Below the pieces are notes generated by a model. That model was not told the DNA's origin, did no database searches, and saw nothing but the letters and a program-made list of their open reading frames with translations. A program made the translations under genes and the position numbers. Below, piece after piece: positions 1 to 12,200 of a DNA stretch of 23,409 bases (positions are counted from its first letter, which is position 1; every line of letters starts with the position of its first letter). This DNA comes from Planctomycetota bacterium (GTDB lineage: Bacteria > Planctomycetota > Planctomycetia > Pirellulales > Pirellulaceae), in NCBI GenBank assembly GCA_026692885.1, contig JAPLNJ010000602.1, forward strand, positions 1 to 23,409. The letters run 5' to 3'.

Positions 1-265
1 TCGTGCTCCCAGCCGTAGTTGCCGGAGGTGATCACCCGTTGATACGAGTGGCCAGGCGTGGCTTCCACCGAGAACGTTGCCGGGGTTTTCCCCGTGAAAT
101 GGAAGTCACGGCGGACCTGGTCGCTACCTCGGCCGAGATCGTTTGCCCCGACGGGCGCGGCCCAGCCGAAGCCGGTCTGGGGCGTATACGCCGCGGCGGG
201 CAAGACGCCCAGGTAGTTGGTCGCCGTCGGCGAATTCGAGGTATTGAAGTCGAAGCCGCGCGCCG
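1..265 (-). other. Galactose-binding/malectin-like domain 2 (cut by window edge)
   Basis: ARGFDFNTSNSPTATNYLGV, then YTPQTGFGWAAPVGANDLGR, then VRRDFHFTGKTPATFSVE and YQRVITSGNYGWEH. It repeats domain 1 (FDFN..SPTA.NY..V; (V/I)ITSG(N/D)YG.EH) and is the better match to the canonical 'FDFG..SPV..GY..V...Y....GYGW' opening. The remainder, presumably ending in an INGLEI-like strand, lies to the left of the window. Confidence 0.7.
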
Positions 266-3200
266 GGGCCACCGTGTAGGTCTGAGTCGCCGTGCCGTAC
301 GACCGACCCCCAATCTCCCAAGCGGTGATCGTGGCCACGCCCTGGCCGTCAGGATACACCCCCGTCCCTGTCCCGTCCCCCGAGGCATCGCCCGTCCCCG
401 TCGGCCGCAACACGTGGAACGTGAACTTGCCTTCCGAGTCCGTGCGGACTTGGACGCCCTGCAGATAGTGGTCCAGATCGTCCACGTCCGTCACGGTCCC
501 GTTGCTGGTGGTCACGGTGATCAGGGCATTGGGCGTGGCATGGATGCCCTGGTAGGTGTCCGTGGTTAAACCGTCCGCCGCCCGCGGGCCGGAGCCGTCA
601 AGTAGGCCGATGATGATCTGTCCCACTGAGGCCATCGGCCGAATGTCCAGTCCATTGATCACGGCGGTCCAGCCGGTCTTGTTTCCGGCATACCGCATTT
701 TCACTTGCAGCAGACCGATCCCGCCGCCCAAATCATCGACGGTCACACCGCGGAAGACCAACTGCGCGAATTCCCCCAGCCCCGTCACCGCCAGGCCCCG
801 CTGGTCGGGTGGGTCGGTGGCGAACGCATCGCCCGAGACAGTGAACTCCGAGGCGTCGTGTTCGCAGCCGTAGTCTCCGGAGGTGACCACGACTTGATAC
901 GCCAGGGGCACATCCTCCATCAGATCCTGGACCAAGGTGTCGACTTGGAACGTCGCCGAGGTATTCGTGAAGTCGAGTTCCCGCAGCAGCGATAGCGGCG
1001 TGTACGGATCCTGCGAGAGTCCCATGCCTTCCGATCCGCCGCGTCCTTCCGTCCGCACCAACGAGTCCCAGCCCGACTCGTTGGCACTCGTCTTCAGCCG
1101 CGCGTAGCCCGTCAAGGGATCGCTGTTGACCGACTCGTAATTCGCGGTCGCTTGCGGAGGATAGGCGTTGAAATCGTACCGGCCGTGGTGGGTCAGGGTG
1201 ACGTCGTTGCCTGTGCCACTGAGGAACGGATCGTTTCCTGAGCCGGCATCGCCCGAGCGGCTCAGGTACGAGATGGCGATCTGATAGCTGCCGAGATTGC
1301 CGAGATTGAAGAAGTCCCCTTCCGGCCGCACGGAAAACCGGGTCAGCATGCGCTCGGTCAGGTCGTTGTCGATCAGGTGGAAGGTGGCGCCCAGCGGCAG
1401 CGGGAAGGTCAGTTCGGGCATCAGCCACGCGCCGTTGGCACCCGTCGTCAGATCGCCGCTCACGTTGGCTTCCCCGTTCAGCGCCAGCTGGTCGTACTGC
1501 GTGGCCGGCGTCAGGCCCTGCAACTGCACCCGGAAGATCGCATTGGTCAGCATCAGTAGGTCGCCGTTGAGCGTCAGCCGGCCGGGATACCGGACGCCGT
1601 CCGAATCGATCAGGCCCGGCTCCAGGATGCCGCCGGCGTTGACCTGCACGTCCCGGCCGCCGGAGGTCGCCCCGATCGTCCCGCTCCCGCCCAACAACGC
1701 GCCGCTGTGGACATAGAGGCTGGGGACATAGAGGCTGGCCCCGCCCGCTGAGTTCGGCCCATCGACGATGTCGCCGTTGACCAGGAAGAAGCCCTCCTGA
1801 ATCTCCGTGGGCCCCGTGTAGGTGTTGGCATGGCCGTTGATGTTCAGGATCCCGCCTCCCAATTTGGTGACGGTGCCGATCGTGTTGCAGATGTTGCTGT
1901 TGATGGCGCCGTCGTAGTCGGGCAGGTCGAAGGTAATGTTGCCGCTGGCCGATGTGATGTCCGCTTTGGCAATGAATTGAATCGTGCCGTCGGAAATCTT
2001 GTCCGTCGTGTGGACGCTGTGGTCGTGATTGGCGGTGATGAAGATCGGCCCGCTGTCGGTCGTCACCGTGCCGCCCGCGTCCTCGGCCCGCACATCCTCG
2101 TCGGCTTGCAGATTCACTGTGCCGGTGGTGGCGCTGACCGAATTGTTGATGATCAGGTGGCTGTCATCGCCGCCATCGGCGAACAGGGTCAGATCGCCCC
2201 TGCCGGCGATGATGACGCCCGCTTGGGCCGCGACGATGGCGACGATGGTCAGCGTGCCGTCCTCGGTCATGACCCACGTGTCGCCATCGCCGTTCGGGGC
2301 CGACTGCGTCAGCCAGGTCACTCCCAAATCCCCGCCCGCGGGCGTCTCGCTGACGTGGATATCGCCGGCCGGACCGTGGTTCACGATCTGGACGGTCACC
2401 AACTGCGTGTCGATGTCACCCAGCAGGCCCGTCCCCGAATCCACGCCCTGGCCGATTCCGGAACCGGCCTCCAGGTAGGCGGAGGTAGCCCGCAGATGGG
2501 CGTCTTCGCCGAGCAGGTTATCGATGATCTCGCCGAGGTTATCGGCCAAGCCGTAGGTGTTGTCATCGGCGCTGACCACCACATTCGTGGCTGTGGTCAG
2601 GATGCTCAGCCAGATATCCCGCGTGGCGGTAATCGTGACGGTGCCCCGATCCGATTGGATCACGCGGCTGCTATCCATCACCACGTCGCCAGCAAGGTTG
2701 CCGGCGTGGGGCGTCCCGCCGGTGCGGTCGACGCCGGCCAACAGGCTGACATTGCCCGTATTGAAGGCCGAGATCAGGCCGAGGTGATGAAGGATGTCAC
2801 TGCCAGCGTACAGGTAGATATCGCCATGCGACCCAGCGGAACCGGTCGCCGTGACGCGGGCATTGATCGTCAGGTCGTCGGTGTCCAGGTTTCCGAGTGC
2901 GGCCTCGAGGATATCGCCCCCGACCAGATTCTCGACGGGCGCGTTGATGATCTGCGGACTGGCCGTGGTGATCACGATGTTGTCGCTTGAGCCGTGGGTG
3001 CTCGGACCTTGCAGGACGACTCCGCTCAAGCCATCCACGACGCCGATGGTCAGCGAGCCGGTATTGGCGACCTGGATATCACCGCTCTGCGTGACCGCCG
3101 AGAGGGTGAACGTGGTCTGAGCGGAATTCGTGTGGGTCTCCAGCGCACCGAGCGGATCGTCAGCGTCCCCGATGCCGTTCCTAGCCCGCAGGGCCGCCCG

Positions 3201-6200
3201 TCCCACCACCAGTTCGGGCGCCGAGTTGCCGCCGTCGACGATCCGGTCATACAGCGAGGTAATGGCTGCTTCGCCCGTAGTGACCACGCTGGCCAAGGTG
3301 ACATTGCCACTGGCGGTCAGGTCGACCAACCCGCTGCCGGCATCGATCACCGCGCCGTCGGCCATGGTGATCGCCCCACCGCTGGCATTGCCGGTGCCAT
3401 CGCCGTCCGCCGTAACTTGCACGTGCCCGGCCGTGCTCAGTATCTCGCTGCTGGCACTGAACGACACATCGCCATAGGCCACTAGGTTCATGGCACCGTC
3501 CGCTGAGATCACCGTCGAGTCCACGTTCAGGTCTTGATGCGCGAGCAGCGTCAACAGACCATCCTGCGTCGATACGCACTGCGTCAGCATGCCGGGCTCA
3601 CCCGGCACCAGGGCGAGCGTGCCCAACGCCTCGACGCGAACCGTGCCGGTCGTGGCGTTCTGCCGCAGCTGGCGAATGTTCAAATCGTCCAGCTCCTGGA
3701 GATTCACGTCGCCGCTGTCGGCATTCACCAGATCCAGATTCGCGATTTGCGTATTCAGGGCGTTGCCCGTCGTGCCCACGCCGGCGCCAGCCAACAGGGT
3801 GACCCAGGCGTTCGCACCCGTGGCCTGGATGTCGGGGCCCTGGCTGTCGCCGCCGTCCACAATGGCGCCCGAGGTGGTCACGATGCGAATGGCCGCTGAT
3901 GTGTTATTGTCCGTGGTCAGGCCACACAACTGAATCGTGCCGTCCGCCGCGAACCCGATCGTGCCCGTGCCGGCGTCCACGAGGGCACCGTCGGACATCA
4001 GGATCGCGACACTGCCGTCGCCCCCCTGGGCGTCGGCCGTCACCAGTACATTCCCCGTCTCCGAGGTGATCCGGCTGGTGGCTTTCAGGAAGACGTCGTT
4101 CTGGGCGGTCAGGTTGATCGGACCGCTGGTGGTGGCGCCGGAAGCGACGACGCTGGACAGCGTGCCGAAGACGGTGACGTCCGCGCCCAGGCCGTCGGCC
4201 ATCAGCGCCAGGGTTCCATAAGCCGACAAGGCCCCGTCTTTCGTGACCGTCACGCCGCTGCCGGTGCTCTCGAGTGTGAGGTCGGTCGCACCGGACACCG
4301 TGCCGGTTACTGTCAAGAGACCGCCCGCCTGGACCAGGGCCTCGCCACCGTGCATCTGGCCGGAGCTGACACTGACCGAGTCGGTTTCGATCACTTGCAG
4401 GTTCTGGCCAGCGCCGGTTACGTGGAAACTCAGTGTATCCACGTCCGTCGTCAGCGGACCATTCAGGCTGTTGGCCGTCACGGTCAACGACTGCGCGGTG
4501 ACTTGGCCCGGAGCGGTCAACTCGCCCGTAGTCGTCAAGCTGACGGAGCCGGAACCCACGTTCAGATCGGCCACCAGAATCAGCGTGCCCCCGGACAGAT
4601 TGATGTTGATGATCAGGTCGTCTGGGATCGGCACCTGCAAAACCAGCAAGGTGCCGGTCACCGTGATGTCCAGATTACCCGTCACGCTCGACGGCATCAG
4701 CAGATAATCTCCGTCAACATGCGTCGGCATGCTGCTGCCGGTCATCGTGGTCGGTCCGTCCGTCGTTCCGCCCGACGAGGCCGTGTAGATGATCTCCAAT
4801 TCCAACCCGCTTCCACGATCGGAATCGCTGGCGATCAGTTTGGGCGCCAGCATGTCAGAGCCATGCAGGAAGTGGATCTTCCAGGCGTTCACGTCCACCA
4901 TCGTGGTACCGTCAGTCGTGGCCTTCTTCTCTTCATCGACGGGCACAATCCCGGCAACGACGTCGTCGCCAGCCTTCCCGTTATCTTTGTATGCCGTCGG
5001 TTCGCAGATCGTGCCGTAGGCATCCAGCGTGACCTCGCTGGCCGCACGTTGGGCGCCACTCTGTTTCCCGGCGTCGACGTAATTCACATAGATATTGCCG
5101 CTGGACTTGAGCGTGACGTCATTGCCGTTCCCGTCCGTCACCGCCACGACTTCCACAGCCGTCAGGTCTCCACCCGCCGTCACCGTGATGGCACCGTTGG
5201 CCACCTGGACATGTTTCAGGGTCACGGCATCCGCTTCGTTCAACGTGATGTTGCCGCTGCCGATGGAATCGGCAACGATGGTGTTCGAAGACGTGCTGAG
5301 CGTGATGCTGCCACGGGCCGAGAGTTCCAGTTGTGCAGCCAGGACAATCGAGGTGATGTTCGAGTCGATCTGGGCCGCCGTGAGCTTCGCCGCGTCGGCA
5401 GCGATGATGCCGCCGTAGAGCGACAGGATGTTGTTCGTCGTGACCGTGACCTGCGACGTCGGGTGGTAGCCGGTTAGGCCGCCGATGAAACCGACCACCG
5501 TGAAGCTGTTCTGCAAATCCAGGTACACGCTCTGGCGCGCCCGCAGTTCCCAACTGCTGCCGCCCAACCCGGTCGTCTGAATGTTGATGTCACCCGTGGA
5601 ACGCGGGACGGTCGTCGTCTTCCCAGTAACCTCGTTGTACGTGGGGACGGTGATCGACTGTGCGCCGCGGGCCGTGACCGCCAGGGTGCCGAGCGTCCCG
5701 TCGATCTTCGCCTTAATGAAGACGTCCGTGTCCGACTGCAGCTCCAACCGCGTGGCGTTGACCGTCAGCGGCTGATTGATCGTCAGCCCGGAACGACACT
5801 CGAGGATCACCGTTTTCGCCGTGATCTTGGACGGAATACCTACGGACGGATCGGGAATCCATTTCCCGGTTTCCGGGTTTTTCGTGGGTCGGGTGGTCGG
5901 CTCAAAGTCGTAGTACTCGCCGGCGCGGTACTCGATCAAATCTGGGACCTGGGAGTCCGGAAAGAAGGTGAAGGTGTACGACTCGAGCCCCAGGCCCGCG
6001 TCGAGCGCAATCCCGCTGCGGCTCTCGATGGCGGTCCCGGTCACGGGCTGCAGGATATTCAGGTTGCCCAGCACACTGCGCAGGCGGACCGTGCCGCCCA
6101 CGCCGGTGGCCACGACCTTCTGGACTTCCAAGTAGTTCTCGGCCGTGATGGTGACAGAACCCAGCGGCGCGCGGACCGCGCTCGGCACGAACCCAGCTGG

Positions 6201-9200
6201 CATTGGCTCCTTCTCGCTCAGTAACCACGTCTTGCCCACCACCAAGCCCGGCTGCGTCTCGCCCTGGCCGTCGTAATCGTGCAGCTCGATCGAGCCTTGC
6301 GTCGTGCGCAGGTCGAGCAGCCGGTTGACCGCAACCTCCAGTTCGGTAATCCCCGTCTGGGCGCTGATGGTCAGATCATCGGCCACCAGATCCACCGCCG
6401 GATCGTCGCCCGATTCGCGGACCTGCCCGCCAGCGATCAGGATTACATCGCCCAGCGACGTGACGCCGGCAACCGCGTCCGAGCCTGGTTCCGGCGCCGG
6501 CACGTCGGCCGGATTCGTGAAGTAATACCCCGCGCAGACCCAGCCGACTTGGATATCACCGCCCGCGGTGACCGTCAGATCGTTCGCATCGTTGTTGCCG
6601 GCCAGCGTCACGCTTTCCAGGATGACGTCGCCCAACGGATGCGTGATGGTCAAGGAACCGTCCATGACGGCGGTGTTGGCGACGGTCAGGCGCCGGCTGC
6701 CCTGCTGGCTGATGGTCACGTCGCCGACGATGCGGGTCTTGAGCGACACACGGCGGACGTTGGTGCTGACGGACGTCACGTTCTGCGAATCGATGGTCAG
6801 CGAATCCGCAGTGATTGTGCCTGTCAGCCCCAACACATGGCCCTGGACAATGAGCGTGATGTCGCCTTGGCTGCCCACCGTGAGGTCGCCGAGGGTGAGA
6901 TCGGCTGGCGTACCATTGACCTCGTAGCTGCGTAGGGTGATGTCGTTACCGGCCGCGGCCCCAGGTGCGGCCACGTTGACCGCATTGATGGCGCCCACGG
7001 CGTCGACGGTGATCCCACCGTCGGTGGTGACCAGGTTGGTCAGGGTCACACCCGCGGCGCTAGTCAGCGTAATGTTCCCCGTGCCGCTCAATTCCACATC
7101 CACCGCGTTGCCCGCGACGCAGCCGCTGAAGCCTGTGGCGGCGCGGCCGTAGACCACGGGTGCCGTGAACAAGCCCGCTGGGGCGGCGGTCTTCCCCGCC
7201 GCGGAAATCAGTGCGACACGCTCGACGGCGGTCAGCAGCGATTTATCCAAAGCAATGTCGCCGCCGCCTGCACCCGCCGTCAGTCGGACGAAACCGCCGG
7301 TGCCTGTCGCCTGGAGGTCGGCATACGGTCCGCCGAGAACTGCGCCGCGGAGCGCCGGCGTAGCCAGCCCGGCGGCGACGTCGATCAAGTCACTCGCAGT
7401 CAGCCTGCCGTCCACCGTCGCGTCGGTGCCGGCGCGCACGAGAATCTGTTGGGTTGCCTCGACTTCGGCACTGACCGACGCAGCGCGATTTCCCGTCAGC
7501 AGAACCTGGCTCGTGGTTCCGGTAGCCTGCAGCACAGCCCAGGCGCCGATGATCAGGTCGCGATCGGCGGTGAGGCTGATCTGGTCCACCGCGTGCAATT
7601 CGGCCGGCGCCGGCAGTGTTCCCGCGGCAGCGCCCGCGGGAACCAATCCGTCCACCGCCAGGTCATTCCCCGCATGCGCCGTGAACTTACCACCGAGCGC
7701 CTGGGCGATGGCCTGGAGGGTGACGTTCTGTCTCGCGTCGATGGTGACCGTCGTCCCCGCCGAAATCGAGATCTGGTCGAACCCGCCGAACGGCCTCTCC
7801 GCCCCCGGATCGGTCGCTCGTTCGCCGGTCAGCAGGCTCTGATTCTCCACCACGGGCACCGCGTCCCAGAGGGTGATGTTCTTGTTCTGTGGCACCTTGA
7901 CCTGCGTGTCGTACGTCTCATACCGCGGCACTTTGCCCCAGATGTCGCTGGCGTTACTGACCCACTGGTAATTCAACGTCAAGCGTTTGTCGCTGATGTC
8001 GTGAGTCTTCGAGTACCACATGTAGCTGTAGTCCTGAAACTCCTCGGTCAGCGTATCCTTGGGAATCCACTCGGATGTCGATTCGACACGGAGTTCGATG
8101 GACGCCTTGTCCCCATCCACCTCCCCCTCATACAGATAGACCTTGGGCTCCGTTTCGGGAATGGGCACGGATTCGCTGTTGTCCAGAATCACGTCGTCTT
8201 CGTCGCTTATCACCCAGTTCCCGTCCGCGTCGTTATCCCCGTCGTCTTCGCGCACGTTTACTGACAGATCGATTTGATCGTCGTGAAACAACCACCAGTA
8301 CTCATGCACCAACTGCTTGATCTCGTACCACCCCTCGTCGCCACTACCCGGCCACTGGCGCTGTTTTTCCTCCATCGTACTACGGCTCGTCCCGGCCTTG
8401 ACGATGGCCCATTCCTCCTCGTCGCCATCTTCGGTGTCAATGCTGATGTACGCTCTGGTCCACGTGACTTGGACCTTAAACATCTTGTCCTCACTGATCC
8501 CGACATCGACGCTGCGCGTATTGACCAGGTTCTCGTTATTCACCAGGACAGTCTCCCCCGCGTATCCGATGGGCGACACGACATTCCGGCGCGTGGGATT
8601 GTCGTACACATCGTCGAGCGTGCCCTTAGACTGCCAGTGCCAGTCCGGCTGGCGTTGCATGGCAACTGGTGAGCCCACGCCATTCCAGCCTCGGCCATCC
8701 TTGAGGTTGAAGCCTCGCGCGCCTTCGGCGTAGTAGGTGATCGCCCACCGCGCGGGGCTCTCGTCAACATCCGACTCGCGGTAGTAGGGCTCCTCGAGGG
8801 CTTCGTGCGCGGACTTGTCCTGCGTATAGAGGACTCGCGCCCCGTCCGTGTAGGCTCCTACGAACTCCTCCCCCACCGCGGGGAGACCCTGGCTGACAAC
8901 CCGCAATACGTCTTCGTTCGCTCCTTCCGGCATCTCGATGTACTTGTCGTCCCAACCGGCCACGTCGACGTAGTAGACCACCGGCCAGTTTCCCGCCCAC
9001 GACGGCACCCAGGTCTGCGTGCTGGGGTTCCCATCAATCGTCTGATGCTTCTGCGGGTTGGCATAGCTGAAGCGGTACACGGGCAGATAGCCCAGCGTCT
9101 TCAAGACCGCCGAACGCTGCTCGTCCGACAACTGGCTGAAGGTCTTGTAAGACGGCAATTTGTAGTTCGACGAGGGAACATCGACGCCGTACTGGGACCA

Positions 9201-12200
9201 GTTGATCTGAGGAATGGCTGCTCGGCCGTGGGGATAGTCGTTGCTGTTGTAGTAGTCGATCCCTTCAATGAAGTACTCGCGGAACTTCGCGTCCTGGGCG
9301 GCCCTTGGATTGTAGTACCCGTTCTGTTCCAGCGTCACATCCATCGTGTAGAACACGCTGCCGATCTTGACCTCCTCCATGCCGACCTGTTCCGTCACCC
9401 TCGTTGTGACCCACGTCACCTCCGGCACCTGGATCGTGCCGGCCGCCACCCGCGCGTACCCAGTGGCGATGCCGACCACCGTGGCCTTGGTGAGGATCAC
9501 CGGCCGCGGCGTCAGTTTCTTACCATCCTGCAGTTGCGAATCGCCGCCGGTGACCACGTCGCCGCCTGACCGCAGCCGCACCTCGCCCGCGGCCGAGAGT
9601 TCACCCGGCCCCGCGATCTGCAGCAGGCTGCTGCCGGACAATTCGGCGACGGTCAGCGTGCCGGAGGTGAGCCGCGTCAGCAGCCACGCCAGGCTGACCC
9701 CGGCATTGACCTCGATCGTGCCCGCCGAGCGGAGGCTGCCCAGGACGGTGACTTCGCTGACGCCGTTTACGAGCACGCGGCTAGCCGCAGCCGTGGTCAC
9801 CACCGCACCGTACATCCGCACTTTGTCCGCCAGCAGGTGCACCAGCCGCGGCGACTGGACCAGACCGGCGACTTCCGTCCCGGCCGCTTCCACGAAGATC
9901 GTGTCTGAGCCCTGCAGCAAAATCTCCGAGTCCACGTTGTGTGTTCGCACGACGCCGCCATCCAGTACGTTGACGTCGGGCGCGGACAGGGTGATGGCGT
10001 CCGCGGCCTCAACCCGTCCCGGCACCGTCACGGCACCCGCCGTCGACTGCGCCGTCAGCGACCTGACCTGTGCGATGAGGGTCCCGTCGCTCTGGCTCTC
10101 CAGATCGCCCAGGACACCCGCGATCACGACGTCACCGGTCGCTTGCACTGCGACCGTACCGCCCAGCGCCGTCGTCACCACGCCGCCCGACACACGCTGG
10201 TCCTTTGCGTCAAACACGAGCGGCAGCAGCAGAACGCCGACGCCCTGTGCGTTCTGACCACCGGTCAGCGTGACGCGGGTTTGCGCCCGCAGCAGGCCAT
10301 CCACCACCAACAGGCCCGTGGCGACGGGGGCCAGTTGAGCGCCGTTGTTCAACGCTTCGACCAATCCGCCCAGGTTCATGTCCGTGGCGTGCAAGGTCAG
10401 CCGTCCGGGGGCAAAGAAGGTGAGCGCCCCGCCGCCTGTGCCATCGGCCCGTAGCGTGCTCAGTTGGCCGACCACGATCTCGCCAGTGGCGTCCACCGCG
10501 ACCAGCCCCGTAGCCTGCAGCGTCCCGCCGCGCGGCACAACGGCGCCGCTGCCGTCGACCCCCAGGCCGCCCACGACGACGTCCGTGGCGTCGATTTCCA
10601 GCACCGCCTCGCGGCCCGTCCAGACCGTCTGATGGCTGCTGTCCCAGCTGGCTCCGGCCAGCAGCGAACCGACGACGTTCACCGTCGTAGCTGTGACGTG
10701 CAGGTGGCCGGCGTCCTGAAACGTCGAAATCTTGACGCCCGAGTTGACCGTCATCGTGCCGCCCGCTTGGATCTCCAGCGTGGTTGGCACGCGGACAAAG
10801 GCCCCCGCCATGTAGCGCTGGCCAGCCGGGACTCCCGGGAGACCGTTGGCATAGGCGATACGACCGAATTCCACATCCCCCGTCGCGGCCAGCGTCAGGC
10901 GTTGGCTCGGCGCGACCAGTTCCAGTTCAGTGTCGTAGACCTGGATCGCACCCGCCGTCACCTGGAACGAGCCGGCCAGGTGGAAGTCACCGTGCAGCTG
11001 GGCCGTGCCGTTGATGTTGATGGTCACTTCGTAGTCATTGGCGGCGGGCGTAACCAGGGTGCTGGTCACGACGCCCGCGATGTCGACGTCATGTCCGCTG
11101 AACTTGAGCAGCGCGCCTGTCTCGATGTTGCCCGACCCCTTCTCGACGCGCAGGACGCCCTGAGTCGAGGCCAGCTGGACCAAGCTCAGGCTCGCGCTGC
11201 CCGGCCCCACCTGGCTGTTGATCACCACGTCGTTCACGCCCGTGATCAAGATCCGGCCGCCGCCGCCCAGTGACTTCATGCTGCTCGTGCCGTAGGTCTC
11301 GACGCTGCTCGTGTTCGGCGCCACCGTGGTTCCCGCGTTGAGGATGATGTCGCGTTGGGCTTCGATGTTCCCGCGTAGCGTCAGCGAGTTCGCGGCGTTG
11401 ATAACGACGTCCGAACCCGCCCCGCGAGCGAGCACGTCGCCCCGGACGATTCCGTTGGCGCCCGGATTCAAGGTGATCGATGCGTGGACCGTCTCCAGAC
11501 GGCCCGTGGCGTCCAGATCCACGTCCACGCCGTCGGCCGAGGTGCCGCTGTAGAGGGCGATCCCCGCATCCGCCAGAACCTTGCCGGCGATGGTTAGTTT
11601 GCCGTTTGGTCCGGCCGGCGCGCCGATGCTGATCGTCGAGCCGAGCTGCGGCGCGTACAGCGTGTAAGGCAATGAAGAAGTTAGGTCCGCGGCGGCCAGG
11701 GCCGTGAAGCCCAGCAGGCCGGCGTTGGTGCTGGTCCGTCTCAGCCGGAACTGGTAGGAACTGGTCAGCAGCAGTTTCGAATCGTGCAGCTTGACGGTGA
11801 AGTCACGATCCGTCGGATCGGTCGGATACGTCGACCCCACCGGATGATCCGTGTTATCCGATTGCGTCACGATCCAAGCCGCAGAGTCCAGCGCCGCCTG
11901 CAAGTCGCCCATCAGGTTTTCGATGCCCGTGTTGCCGGCCGTCGCAGCCTTGGTGATCTTCACGGACGCCGTGACTTCGAAGTCCACCTTGTCCAGCCAG
12001 ACGTCGAACGTCACATCGTCGCTCAGCACGCCGTCCGCCGTGACGATGAACCCGTCGGCCTTGATCTCTTGGGTGTGGGCGGGAGCCAGCAGCGACACGG
12101 GCCCTGGCGCGTTCAGATTGATCTGGCTGCCGGGCCGCCAGGTGCTCATCTGTACCGAGCCGTACAGCACGATGCCCGGTTTGCTGGGATCGACCGGTTT

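Larger units (their letters stand above)
1186..1878 (-). other. Autotransporter-associated beta-strand (PATR-like) module
   Basis: VTKLGGGILNINGHANTYTG followed by PTEIQEGFFLVNG, SGALLGGSGTIGATSGG, VNAGGILEPG, GRLTLNGDLLMLTNAIFRVQ, YDQLALNGEANVSG, LGATFHLIDND and GTGNDVTLTHHG. This is the classic order of the passenger-associated repeat: KLG.G.L.(I/L).G.NTYTG.T.(I/V)..G.(F/L).VNG, GG.GT(I/L)G, G(I/T)L.PG, G.L..NGD(L/V), YD.L.(V/L)NG, F.(L/I)IDND. It is common in autotransporter passengers and large extracellular proteins. No autotransporter beta-barrel is visible, since the true C-terminus is outside the window. Confidence 0.85.
1880..7855 (-). other. Filamentous-haemagglutinin-like beta-helix region C
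   Basis: This is the longest rod segment, about 2,000 residues. It begins FDQISISAGTTVTIDARQNV and continues with turns such as AGNDLAVDGLVPAGAAAG, ISLTADRDLIIGAW, LTAGAGGGDIALDKS, GSVTITAENYLEV, ITLSTSSNTIVADSIG, VNLTADAQ-like strands and LTLFADGGDDSHLIINN. Two families of larger modules recur in it (listed separately). One long polar loop lies near 5990-5830 (YRAGEYYDFEPTTRPTKN, PETGKWIPDPS). Single cysteines occur every few hundred residues, unlike in the N-terminal part. Role inferred as an extended adhesin shaft. Confidence 0.7.

Noticed and set aside
7860..9425. Enzyme domain (e.g. protease or glycosidase) in the aromatic insert
   Set aside because: The Trp/Tyr/acid richness is suggestive of glycan-active proteins, but I saw no catalytic motif that I could name, so only an unknown domain is reported.
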